From CAZMSQ01 sp964569025 (GTDB lineage Bacteria > Bacteroidota > Bacteroidia > Chitinophagales > Saprospiraceae), in contig CAZMSQ010000031.1 of the NCBI GenBank assembly GCA_964569025.1, positions 1-27,738 of the forward strand: 27,738 bases of DNA, read 5' to 3'. A model generated the notes under the pieces. That model was not told the DNA's origin. It ran no database searches and worked only from the letters and a program-made list of their open reading frames with translations. Shown here piece by piece: positions 6,598 to 14,634 of the stretch (within the stretch, counting starts at the first letter, position 1; each line of letters begins with the position of its first letter). The position numbers and the translations under genes are program-made.

Positions 6598-9500
6598 CTA
6601 CCGGACCAGGATATATCGAAGGCTGGCAAACCCATCCTCACCGGTAAGCGTGACGGTATAGGTGCCTGATGGAAGGGCGCTGAGGTCGAATGACTCCTCG
6701 AGTGCTGTGGCTGGCAACGTGCGACGGGTGGTAATGGTCTCACCGGCTGCTCCCGAGATACGAATCGTCACAGATTGCGGACGCTCAAATCCGGCCTGCA
6801 CCCGCAAATGGCCATCTCCGGGATTTGGCAAGAGCCTGTAGTATCCGAGGCCGGGCAAATCCGTCGTGCTTACTAATGGAGTGAATGTGACGATTCCGGT
6901 AACAGTATCGGTGCACTGGCCATTACTCGCAATGAGTACCACGGTGTAGTCACCTTCTTCAGCATAGCTGTGCGTCGGATTTTGCTCGTCAGAGACTGAG
7001 CCATCACCAAAATCCCACTGCCACGACGTGGCACCGCTTGAGACATCTGTGAACAAAATGACGTCATCAACATCCTGCTCATAGGTAAATCCAGCCTCGG
7101 GAGTGGCATCTACCGTCACTGAAACATTGCTCAGAGGGCTGAAACACGATTGCTCCCTTACCTTCCAGTCATAAAAGTAATAATAGAACTCAGCACCGGC
7201 TGAGGTGCCGGTCATCGTGAGAATGCCGTCAAGATCATATGGAAAACTTGCCCCGTCGTTATTGCGAAACAGATTGACACTGGTGCCTGCCAGCGAATAA
7301 TTGCCCGGGGTTGGAACTTCCATATTCAAGGTGACCGTACTCTGCCCCTGTTCGATAAACACAGTGACTTCATCCACCACGGTTCCGCTTGCGTTGAGCA
7401 ACTGAATCAGTCGATCGCCGGCATTGGCGGCATCGACCCAGACGGACTCAATGACCAAGGGCACGTGAGATGTAAAGTCGATGGTGCCGGTAAAGCCTGT
7501 ATTGTGATAGCCCCCGGGGCCAAACCCATTGTCAGCGGGGCCTACCGCCTGTGAGGGATTGGCAACCTCGGTTTGCATACTGTACATATACTGCCCTGCC
7601 GACAGCGCTCCGGTCAGGAAGGTGTCTCCGGATTCGATGAGCTGACCGTCCAGATACCAGTTGACCTGACCTGCTGAGGTTGCGACCAGTACACCTGCAT
7701 CGCCTTCGCAGAGAGACAGATTATCAGCTACCGGCGCATCGGGCTGATCAACTGTAACCACGATAGAATCGGATGAGGAGCCTAGTGGATTGGATACCGT
7801 CAGGACAACCGTATATGTACCTTCTGCAGCATACACGTGGGTCGGATTCTGCAACTCGGAAGTCGTACCATCTCCAAAATCCCAAAGCCACTGCTGGGGC
7901 ACATCGGTTGATAAATCCGAAAAACTGAATTCTCCGGTGCAATTTACAAGCACATTAACAGAAAGCGCAGCGGAAGGGGCGGTGACCGGTATTTGGCAGA
8001 TTGGTGGAAGGTCAAACGCCTCGACCTGATCAAAACGGTCAAAAGCTGAGCCCTGACTGGCGCTAAACCCGAAACCACGGCGGGCAAAAGCCTCCCAGAT
8101 AAGGCATTGGTTGGCGCCATCGTACAGGAGTTGGTCTGCCGCCAGAATGGCATCACGCCCATCAATCATGCCTGGATTGCAAGGCTGTAGCTTCATTCCC
8201 TCTGTGACCAGCTGAATGGCAATATTGTTCCCTCCCTGACCTGCCATAAAGTCCTCATCAAACCCGTAGACATCAACAAGATCCCATGTCAAATCCCACA
8301 GTGCCGTGGCCCAGATAAAGCCTACCCCGTGGGGCTGAGAAATATTGGCATTATTTGAGTTTCCGTAGGTGTATGGATTCACCCCAAAATCTGTCGAATA
8401 GGGTGCCGGGCGAATGCCATTTCCTGTTGTGCTCTGGTTGATGGCAAACGTGCCAATCCCCCGGACATCTGAGCCCTTGTCGCCGGGCTCCATAGTCAGG
8501 ACAAGCCCTGCATAATCGCTCCACCCTTCACCCATTTGCTCATCATTAAACAGGCACCCGCCTTGCGACGGGCCGCCGGTCATGCGGATTGAAAGACCGT
8601 GTCCATACTCATGTGCAATAATGCCATTGTCAAAGTCGCCGTCAAAAAATGTGGTACTGCTGTTGTCATCCTGCAATTTGACCGTCACACCCTCACTGAG
8701 AAACTGCTTGAGCGTCATACAGTCTTCTAGGCTGATCATCACTGATGGGATAGTAATGCTGCCATCATTCCCTCCCATCGAAATGGTACCCCCTGGTACA
8801 TTATTGCAAATAATCACAGCTGAGGCACCAGCCTCCTGCGCATTGCTGACCTTGTCCACAAAAGCACAATTCCCCCTGTCAATCAGAGCGACGTTGCCCT
8901 CAATTTCAGCAGCATTCACAATTGCCTCACAAGCCTCTGTGGGCGATGCACTTCCGTCAAGAGCCTGAACGAGGGTCCCAACAATAGGATCCTCTGGAAT
9001 TGGAGGTCCGAAATTAGCAGCACTGGTCTGATAAAAGCCGGAAATCGTATCCGGATCAAGCACCTCCAGATAAAATGAATTTGCCTGATTGGTCCACAGA
9101 TACATCTGAATCCGCGCCGAAGAGCCATCACCACCTGAGCTGAAGTTGGCATTATTCAAACCACTTCCATCCTGCGCCTCAGCCCGGATGTAATCGCCCT
9201 CTTCTCCCCCAAACCCAAAATTATTCAACTGAAAGTTTCCTGCCTCCTCATCAAACCCATAATTATACCAAACATCATGCACCACGTTACACCAGTAGAA
9301 TAAATTGGTTACCGCCGCATCGCGATATGCCTCTGGCGGATCAGCCGGATTGTAGGGAAAGTCAAATATCAGGTCTGCCCCCCCATCCGGCTCATCGCCT
9401 GATGAGTCATTGATGTCATCCGCATCTTGGTAAGCGTGCACATTATTCCCCCGCGTGACGGAATACTCCGCCCCTGTCTGCCCGTCTACATCATGCCACC

Positions 9501-10398
9501 CAAACGGCGAGGCCACCGGATCTGCCGGATTCACCACCAGAGCGGTTCCTCCATGATTCGGGCTCTCCACTGGCACCGGAAACACGCGGTACGTCCCCAC
9601 GTTCTGCCCAATTGCGGACTGACCCGCCGGGTCAGGGTGTTCAGGTGCGGTGATGGGCTGAATTGTGGCAGCGATTTGGCGTGATTGGCGGTAGCCGCGG
9701 AGATCGTAGCCAAGGCACTCATGGGTGTGTGCATGAGCCGGCGAGCCGAAATCGCAGCTGAGCACCTGATCGTGGCGAGACAGCTCAGCACCGGTCGTGG
9801 CATCTAGGTGGAGTACCCAGCGGTGGGAGGCATCAGCGGTGTACCACATGACCTGCCATGCGAGACGGATGCGCTCACCGTCTGCCGGCACCCAGGAAAG
9901 GGTGGCAACGACCGGCTCTAAAGCGAAGCCATCTGGCGCAAACCTTGTGGTCATGCGCTCATCTTGCATGTCTTCAAGTATGCGAACTTGCCCCTTAGCT
10001 ACCTGTATATTAAGCAACTCTGCCGCTTTGAAAAGAGCAGCCGAAGCATCAAGGGCCGGCTGATCAGGGCCGAGGCGCTTGTCGACCGATCCGACCAGGC
10101 GGCTTCTGAACAGCTGCATCTGTCCATCGGTGTCAAAAGCAACCGTGGCGGTGGCTCCGTCAATGGGAACACCGGCCCGCGCCTGTTGCAGGTAGAGATA
10201 AGTCATCCCGCTCTTGCGGCCTGTGAAAAAGTCTGTGACCTGAAGCTCAGACCAATCAGCTGGTGACAGATTCAGAGTGGGGAGATGCAACCTCACTGCC
10301 TCCATGGCAGCATCGCGGGTGAGGGTGGTTTGAGAATGCACGAAAGAACTGACAGCCATCGTAAGGATGGTGCAAAGCAGAAGGGGAATGCGTTTCAT
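6598..10398 (-). CDS. Secreted M36 (fungalysin) metalloprotease with PA, PKD and T9SS domains
   Basis: A 1266-residue secreted zinc protease. Order: signal peptide (MKRIPLLLC... to about residue 22); FTP-like propeptide to about 210; M36 catalytic region from about 260 with HEYGH at 596-600 and a downstream EGWSD whose Glu (624) is the expected third zinc ligand. A protease-associated (PA) domain is inserted at about 466-570, just before the zinc motif. PKD domains lie at about 806-882 and 1101-1174, both with WDFGDG and NPTH.Y signatures, separated by about 220 residues of beta-rich, Ig/lectin-like sequence. The end (about 1186-1266, with LLPNPGDG and LPSGTYTVTL) is a type A T9SS sorting domain, so the protein should leave through the type IX system and be surface-bound or released. 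ATG 10398 gives the best leader; ATG 10410 is possible. It follows dapF by 137 nt and a hairpin closes it. The likely role is digestion of external protein. Confidence 0.95.
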   Translation of the reverse strand: MKRIPLLLCTILTMAVSSFVHSQTTLTRDAAMEAVRLHLPTLNLSPADWSELQVTDFFTGRKSGMTYLYLQQARAGVPIDGATATVAFDTDGQMQLFRSRLVGSVDKRLGPDQPALDASAALFKAAELLNIQVAKGQVRILEDMQDERMTTRFAPDGFALEPVVATLSWVPADGERIRLAWQVMWYTADASHRWVLHLDATTGAELSRHDQVLSCDFGSPAHAHTHECLGYDLRGYRQSRQIAATIQPITAPEHPDPAGQSAIGQNVGTYRVFPVPVESPNHGGTALVVNPADPVASPFGWHDVDGQTGAEYSVTRGNNVHAYQDADDINDSSGDEPDGGADLIFDFPYNPADPPEAYRDAAVTNLFYWCNVVHDVWYNYGFDEEAGNFQLNNFGFGGEEGDYIRAEAQDGSGLNNANFSSGGDGSSARIQMYLWTNQANSFYLEVLDPDTISGFYQTSAANFGPPIPEDPIVGTLVQALDGSASPTEACEAIVNAAEIEGNVALIDRGNCAFVDKVSNAQEAGASAVIICNNVPGGTISMGGNDGSITIPSVMISLEDCMTLKQFLSEGVTVKLQDDNSSTTFFDGDFDNGIIAHEYGHGLSIRMTGGPSQGGCLFNDEQMGEGWSDYAGLVLTMEPGDKGSDVRGIGTFAINQSTTGNGIRPAPYSTDFGVNPYTYGNSNNANISQPHGVGFIWATALWDLTWDLVDVYGFDEDFMAGQGGNNIAIQLVTEGMKLQPCNPGMIDGRDAILAADQLLYDGANQCLIWEAFARRGFGFSASQGSAFDRFDQVEAFDLPPICQIPVTAPSAALSVNVLVNCTGEFSFSDLSTDVPQQWLWDFGDGTTSELQNPTHVYAAEGTYTVVLTVSNPLGSSSDSIVVTVDQPDAPVADNLSLCEGDAGVLVATSAGQVNWYLDGQLIESGDTFLTGALSAGQYMYSMQTEVANPSQAVGPADNGFGPGGYHNTGFTGTIDFTSHVPLVIESVWVDAANAGDRLIQLLNASGTVVDEVTVFIEQGQSTVTLNMEVPTPGNYSLAGTSVNLFRNNDGASFPYDLDGILTMTGTSAGAEFYYYFYDWKVREQSCFSPLSNVSVTVDATPEAGFTYEQDVDDVILFTDVSSGATSWQWDFGDGSVSDEQNPTHSYAEEGDYTVVLIASNGQCTDTVTGIVTFTPLVSTTDLPGLGYYRLLPNPGDGHLRVQAGFERPQSVTIRISGAAGETITTRRTLPATALEESFDLSALPSGTYTVTLTGEDGFASLRYILVR

Positions 10399-10535
10399 AG
10401 GATAATCCATAGCGAATTTTGAAAAGGAAGAAGTGATTGAATCAAGAATTGGAAAGGTACACAGAAATGCAAATGTGTGAAGGGAACAAGCTCAAAGACC
10501 GGTGGGTTTAGCCTCCGGGCGACAAAATCCAGAAA

Positions 10536-11333
10536 TTACATTATCGCAATTGATCCGCGGAAAACGAAGGAGGCCGGCCCGATCAGCCAGATATCATCGA
10601 ACCCACCACTCGCGGTGGTCCGAAACTGCACCTTGAGCTGCCCGCCGCGGGTTTCGACAATAATTTCTTGAAGCTCTCCGGCATGCCCACCTGGAGCAAG
10701 TGCCAGCGCTGCTGCCGTTACCCCGGTACCACATGACCAGGTTTCACTTTCAACCCCCCGCTCATAGGTCGCCACCCGTAACCTGTGTTCAGCAATGCGC
10801 TCCACAAAATTGACATTGATTCCGTGCTCACGAAAGGCAGGAGAATAGCGAATAGCTTGTCCCTCCTGATGTACATCCACTTCGTCTAGCGCTTGCACAG
10901 GCTGTATGAAGTGGGGTGAACCGGTATTCAGCACAGCACACCCATCATGAAGGGTCGGTGCAGCAACTGAGCTCATCCGAAGTGCAATCTGCCCGTCGGA
11001 AAGAACGCGTGCCTCGTGTGGTCCGTCTATCGCTTGAAAACGACAGTTTCTCACAACCAACCCAAGTCGTGATGCAAAGGCAACGATGCAGCGCCCCCCA
11101 TTTCCACACATGGACCCCTCCCTGCCATCGGCATTGAAATACACCATCTCAAAATCAAGCTCGTGGTGTCGCTGCAAGAGAATGAGCCCATCAGCTCCAA
11201 TTCCGAATCGCCGGTGACACAGTCTGGCTATCAAGTTGGTATCCGCGCGATCAAGCAGCCTGGTCTCGCGTTGATCCACCACAATGAAGTCATTGCCAGT
11301 GCCTTCGTATTTAAAAAATTCAAGGTTTTTCAT
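10536..11333 (-). CDS. dapF: Diaminopimelate epimerase
   Basis: A 265-residue DapF, normal length for the family. It interconverts LL- and meso-diaminopimelate, supplying lysine and peptidoglycan precursors in the cytoplasm. The two catalytic cysteines are visible: Cys76 in NADGREGSMCGNGGRC and Cys201 in ESETWSCGTGVTA. The opening KYEGTGNDFIVVD and the FGIGADG loop are also typical. It starts 28 nt after a small membrane-protein gene and probably shares its transcript with that gene and the TPR gene, driven from the promoter at 12053-12060. Confidence 0.97.
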   Translation of the reverse strand: MKNLEFFKYEGTGNDFIVVDQRETRLLDRADTNLIARLCHRRFGIGADGLILLQRHHELDFEMVYFNADGREGSMCGNGGRCIVAFASRLGLVVRNCRFQAIDGPHEARVLSDGQIALRMSSVAAPTLHDGCAVLNTGSPHFIQPVQALDEVDVHQEGQAIRYSPAFREHGINVNFVERIAEHRLRVATYERGVESETWSCGTGVTAAALALAPGGHAGELQEIIVETRGGQLKVQFRTTASGGFDDIWLIGPASFVFRGSIAIM

Positions 11334-11361
11334 GGCTGCGAATTCCCGTCAAATGAGGATT

Positions 11362-11613
11362 TTAATGAGGTAGGAGAATGGCAGAGTCGGCGGGAGCCGT
11401 TGGCGCCGGGGAATGGACGTGATGAGATTCAGAACGGACTTGCCATGTTCGTATGGCCATCAGACCTCCAATGCAGACAATAATGGCAAGAGATACGAAT
11501 GAAAAACGCCAACCCCAGATATTGCCCACATATTTTCCATCCCATCCTTTCCCGTTGAGATTGAGCGGATCGTTGCCACTCATGTCATGCTTGCGTTCTC
11601 TCGGTTCTTCCAT
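11362..11613 (-). CDS. Small single-pass membrane protein, function unknown
   Basis: An 83-residue protein with one hydrophobic helix at about residues 36-54 (WRFSFVSLAIIVCIGGLMAI). The N-terminal half (NDPLNLNGKGWDGKYVGNIWGW) is likely cytoplasmic and the tail is Ser/Pro/His-rich. I recognise no family. Its position, 23 nt after the TPR gene and 28 nt before dapF, and the coherent topology support it as real. ATG 11613 has AGGAG almost touching it, which is too close for a useful ribosome site. The in-frame ATG at 11583 (MSGNDPLN) is an equally good start. Confidence 0.65.
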   Translation of the reverse strand: MEEPRERKHDMSGNDPLNLNGKGWDGKYVGNIWGWRFSFVSLAIIVCIGGLMAIRTWQVRSESHHVHSPAPTAPADSAILLPH

Positions 11614-11636
11614 CTCCTGAGAAATTCGTTTAGATA

Positions 11637-11969
11637 TTATCCCTCGTCCTCAAGGGCCTCAAGGGCCGCAAGAGCTGCCCGGAGCTCTCCAAGTGCGTGC
11701 TTGTCACCCTGCCGCTGAGCCACCTCAATCCCCTCCTTGTAGCTCATCTCCGCTCCTTCCAGATTGCCGCTCCGCTCAAACCGTTTACCCAGATGATAAT
11801 ATAAACCAACATAATCTGGATGAGTTTCACGAAGTTTGAGAAACGCACCAAGCGACTCTGAATACTGCCCCAGTTTATCGTATTCCATTGCCAGTGCAAA
11901 ACGCAGGAAAGCGTCATCCGGGCTGTCTTTCAGCATGTCAAGCAATTGTTCAAGGCGTTGAGTGCTCAT
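11637..11969 (-). CDS. Small TPR-repeat protein
   Basis: A 110-residue soluble protein made of two to three tetratricopeptide repeats: DDAFLRFALAMEYDKLGQYS, then a unit around YVGLYYHLGKRFERSGNLEG, then YKEGIEVAQRQGDKHALGEL. TPR helices mediate protein-protein contacts; the partner is unknown. There is no signal peptide, so it should act in the cytoplasm. It is first in a compact run with the small membrane protein and dapF, and diverges from etfB across 132 nt. The putative promoter at 12053-12060 faces it. Confidence 0.82.
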   Translation of the reverse strand: MSTQRLEQLLDMLKDSPDDAFLRFALAMEYDKLGQYSESLGAFLKLRETHPDYVGLYYHLGKRFERSGNLEGAEMSYKEGIEVAQRQGDKHALGELRAALAALEALEDEG

Positions 11970-12028
11970 GGTGTATCAAATTGCAGCGAAAATTCGCCCG
12001 ACAGGTCGGCGAGTCAGACGGATTTCCG

Positions 12029-12036
12029 TATATTTG
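12029..12036 (+). promoter_or_regulatory. Putative etfBA promoter (-7 box)
   Basis: TATATTTG fits the Bacteroidota -7 consensus TANNTTTG exactly, 65 nt upstream of the etfB ATG. I see no good TTTG -33 box at the expected 17-23 nt distance, so a second input may be needed. The predicted start point, about 12042, falls inside the palindrome. Confidence 0.5.
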
Positions 12037-12037
12037 C

Positions 12038-12053
12038 GAACGAACATTCGTTC
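12038..12053. promoter_or_regulatory. Perfect palindrome, probable repressor operator
   Basis: GAACGAA-CA-TTCGTTC is a perfect inverted repeat with 7-bp arms and a 2-nt spacer. It sits between, and slightly overlaps, two opposing -7 boxes, where a bound dimer would block both promoters. The size and symmetry suit a TetR-type regulator, a common controller of acyl-CoA/ETF genes. No regulator gene is in the window, so the protein is unknown. Confidence 0.55.
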
Positions 12054-12060
12054 AAAGGTA
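12053..12060 (-). promoter_or_regulatory. Putative promoter for the TPR-dapF run (-7 box)
   Basis: On the minus strand TACCTTTG fits TANNTTTG exactly. A TTG lies 22 nt upstream (12083-12085), within the range reported for Bacteroidota. Transcription would begin near 12047, run through the palindrome and leave an about 80-nt leader before the TPR ATG. Confidence 0.5.
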
Positions 12061-12101
12061 GGCATTTCGCCAAAGCCCTTCACAACCTGAAGCATTTGTC
12101 T

Positions 12102-12842
12102 ATGAAACTCCTTGTGTGCATCAGTAAAACCCCTGAAACGACGGCTAAAATTGCCTTTACTGACAACAATACTTCGTTTGATACCAATGGGGTCACCATG
12201 ATGATGAATCCCTATGATGAGTGGTATGCCCTTGTCAGAGCGCTAGAGCTAAAGGAAGCTCATGGAGGTTCTGTCACCATCATCAACGTGGGCACTGCCA
12301 ATAATGACACGATCATTCGCAAAGGCCTTGCCATCGGAGCTGATGATGCGGTCCGCATCGACGCTGAGCCAACCAGCGCGCTGTTTACAGCCAGGCAGAT
12401 TGCTGCTTACGCAAAAGATAAGGCATTCGACCTCATTTTTACGGGCAAAGAGACCATCGACTATAATGGCTCGGAAGTAGCCCCGATGCTGGCCGAGCTG
12501 CTTGATATGCCGTGTATTTCGTATGCCTCCAAGCTCGAAATGGAGGGGGATACTGCCGTAGTGTCACGAGAAATTGAAGGTGGCACAGAGGTGGCTGAGG
12601 TGAGCACGCCTTGTGTCATCAGCGCGGCCAAAGGCCTTGCGGAGCAGCGCATTCCGAATATGCGCGGCATTATGATGGCAAAACGCAAACCCCTTGAGGT
12701 CGTCCCGCCGATTGAAGCTGATGAGCCAGTCCGAATTGCAGCCTATGCGCTACCGCCCGAAAAAGGAGCCGTCAAAATGATTGACCCGGATCAGATTGAC
12801 CAGTTGGTGACTCTTCTGCACGAAGAGGCCAAGGTCATCTGA
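12102..12842 (+). CDS. etfB: Electron transfer flavoprotein beta subunit
   Basis: A 246-residue EtfB, the AMP-binding subunit of the ETF heterodimer that takes electrons from acyl-CoA and other dehydrogenases and passes them to ETF:quinone oxidoreductase. Visible family features are the opening MKLLVCISKTPET, the nucleotide-binding VGTANNDTIIRKGLAIGAD (about 63-81), TGKETIDYNGSEVAPML, and the signature region around VSREIEGGTEVAEVSTPCVI. I chose ATG 12102 because homology begins there. The open frame extends upstream to 11946, but that part crosses the promoter region and is not conserved in type. etfA follows after 44 nt, giving a two-gene operon. Confidence 0.96.
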   Translation: MKLLVCISKTPETTAKIAFTDNNTSFDTNGVTMMMNPYDEWYALVRALELKEAHGGSVTIINVGTANNDTIIRKGLAIGADDAVRIDAEPTSALFTARQIAAYAKDKAFDLIFTGKETIDYNGSEVAPMLAELLDMPCISYASKLEMEGDTAVVSREIEGGTEVAEVSTPCVISAAKGLAEQRIPNMRGIMMAKRKPLEVVPPIEADEPVRIAAYALPPEKGAVKMIDPDQIDQLVTLLHEEAKVI

Positions 12843-12886
12843 GCATTCTCCACCCTTCTTTTTGTCGCACAATAAAGCCGAAAAAT

Positions 12887-13852
12887 ATGTCTGTCCTTGT
12901 TTTTGCTGAACATCAGTCCGGAACATTCAAGAAATCTGCCTTTGAGGCTGTTTCCTATGGTCGAAAGACTGCCGACCAGCTTGGCGTTGAATGCATTGCC
13001 CTCGTTGGAGGCTCTCAGATTGATAACGCCGGCCAACTTGGCACATGGGGTGCCTCGAGAGTCGTCCACATTGCTGATGGCACCCTTGACTCTTTTGACA
13101 GCCAATCGTGGAGCGCAGCCATAGCCGAAGCCGCAACACAACTCGGAGCCACCGTGATTATCCTGAATCACAGTGCCAACGGCAAAACCCTTCTGGGCCG
13201 CCTCGCTGTGCGTCTCAATGCCGGATCAGTCTCAGCGGCATCTGCCCTTCCTCAGACGGAAGGCTCGTTCGTGGTTCGGAAAAACGTCTTCTCCGGCAAA
13301 GCATTCGCTGACTACGAGCTCTCATCAGACATCAAGGTGCTTTCCATCATCAATAATGCCATCCCTCCCCAGGAGCTCGGTCAACCTGTCTCCCCGGAGA
13401 CACTCTCGGTCGCCATTCCCGGCCCGAAAGTCACAATCCGGGAAGTCAATCGCATCGAAGGAACAACCCCGCTACCCGAGGCAGAGCTTGTGGTCTCTGC
13501 CGGCCGCGGAATGAAAGGACCCGAACACTGGGGAATCATCGAAGAACTGGCTGACGCCCTCGGAGCAACCACTGCCTGCTCGAGACCCGTCTCGGATACT
13601 GGCTGGAGACCCCACCATGAGCACGTCGGACAAACCGGAATTGCCATCAGGCCGAATCTGTACATCGCCATCGGTATCTCAGGTGCAATCCAGCACCTCG
13701 CCGGCGTCAATCGATCAAAAACCATCGTCGTTATTAACAAAGATCCGGAGGCTCCATTCTTTAAGGCTGCAGATTATGGAATCGTGGCAGACCTGTTCGA
13801 TGTGGTGCCAAAGCTGACCGAAGCAGTGCGCGCCTTTAAAGCCGCCCAATAA
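12887..13852 (+). CDS. etfA: Electron transfer flavoprotein alpha subunit
   Basis: A 321-residue EtfA of normal length. The FAD-binding C-terminal domain shows GRGMKGPEHWGIIEELADAL, SRPVSDTGW (232-240) and GQTGIAIRPNLYIAIGISGA with the following QHLAG (from 248), then INKDPEAPFF and the ADYGIVADLFDVVP end. The N-terminal domain pairs with EtfB. Together they shuttle electrons in the cytoplasm from fatty-acid or amino-acid catabolism to the respiratory chain. No hydrogenase or Bcd gene is adjacent, so I see no sign of a bifurcating type. The start is unambiguous. Confidence 0.97.
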   Translation: MSVLVFAEHQSGTFKKSAFEAVSYGRKTADQLGVECIALVGGSQIDNAGQLGTWGASRVVHIADGTLDSFDSQSWSAAIAEAATQLGATVIILNHSANGKTLLGRLAVRLNAGSVSAASALPQTEGSFVVRKNVFSGKAFADYELSSDIKVLSIINNAIPPQELGQPVSPETLSVAIPGPKVTIREVNRIEGTTPLPEAELVVSAGRGMKGPEHWGIIEELADALGATTACSRPVSDTGWRPHHEHVGQTGIAIRPNLYIAIGISGAIQHLAGVNRSKTIVVINKDPEAPFFKAADYGIVADLFDVVPKLTEAVRAFKAAQ

Positions 13853-13887
13853 GGCCGATCGCGGTTTTCCTCCTGCGATTTGTGTTG

Positions 13888-13913
13888 ATCCTTCCTGCTT
13901 GATCATGAAGGAT
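13888..13913 (+). terminator. Possible terminator hairpin after etfA
   Basis: ATCCTTC (13888-13894) pairs perfectly with GAAGGAT (13907-13913) around a 12-nt loop, 36 nt past the etfA stop, followed by TTATAACC. The weak T-run makes it only a candidate. Confidence 0.35.
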
Positions 13914-14136
13914 TTATAACCTTGTCTACTCCCTACTCAGGGGTCGCCCTCCCGGATTTTCGCAACGGAAAAATAACCCAAAACCAAGCCCACCCGGGCC
14001 CTCCATCGATGATTCCCATCCTTCATCCTGATTCAGCGATATCGGGTGTTTCCATTCCGCCCGCCAAAGGCTGTCAGGCAGAACGTATCCAACCTTGAAA
14101 GTTGGGATTGAATGGCCTCTTTTCTTTGATAAACCC

Positions 14137-14167
14137 TTGACTTTCTCATTGAAAATGCGTAAATTAG
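14137..14167 (+). promoter_or_regulatory. Promoter candidate for the orphan gene
   Basis: TTG at 14137-14139, 20 nt, then TAAATTAG at 14160-14167 (six of eight to TANNTTTG). The same bases also read as TTGACT-N17-TAAATT for a classical sigma-70 promoter. The predicted start lies about 20 nt before the ATG at 14194. Confidence 0.4.
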
Positions 14168-14193
14168 GATGTTATTGATTATTCACCAAATGA

Positions 14194-14634
14194 ATGTTTA
14201 TGCAACAAAGAACCACATCCTTTTCTTTTCAGGTGGAAGGTCACACATTCCACATGTCCCTCAGCATTGACAATGCCATTTCATTTCAGATTGAAATTCC
14301 CTACGAAAAAACACCATGGTACAAAGATGACGCTCAGTGGGCGTGTTGGTGGGAACCAGATTATGAGCCATCCAGAGGCTATTCTTACACCAACTACGGG
14401 ATTTCAGTCAATCCATTTACCTTCTTGAAGGAGCTCAAGAAGCAGGTTCAACGGATGATTTCCGGCAACCAGCTTGAGTTCTTCTACTTTAAGGCAAATG
14501 ACCCGAAAAAGTTATTGATGTACAAGCGATTGGAGAACGAATTGTTCGAAACCCTCCCCGGCTGGACCGTTCAGCGGTACGAATCGTTTGTCTACTTCTA
14601 CAAAGATGCCACCGCACTGAGGATAGCGTCTTAA
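14194..14634 (+). CDS. Orphan 146-residue protein, function unknown
   Basis: I do not recognise this protein. It is 146 residues, soluble, without a leader or membrane helix, and unusually rich in Trp, Tyr and Phe (for example WACWWEPDYEP and FVYFYK). The N-terminal half alternates polar and hydrophobic residues like beta strands. The C-terminal half has two amphipathic helices (FLKELKKQVQRMI and KKLLMYKRLENELFETLPGW) and a final aromatic strand. Length, composition and the upstream promoter candidate support it as real. A second ATG at codon 3 is an alternative start. Its TAA shares the tetramer TTAA (14631-14634) with the opposing gene's stop. Confidence 0.65.
   Translation: MFMQQRTTSFSFQVEGHTFHMSLSIDNAISFQIEIPYEKTPWYKDDAQWACWWEPDYEPSRGYSYTNYGISVNPFTFLKELKKQVQRMISGNQLEFFYFKANDPKKLLMYKRLENELFETLPGWTVQRYESFVYFYKDATALRIAS

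Larger units (their letters stand above)
13853..14193. other. Intergenic region between etfA and the orphan gene
   Basis: This 341-nt stretch has no credible gene. It contains a hairpin at 13888-13913 after etfA, a smaller imperfect hairpin near 14087-14108 and a promoter-like pair at 14137-14167. The part between about 13940 and 14080 is Pro-codon-like C-rich sequence with no feature I can name. Confidence 0.5.
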
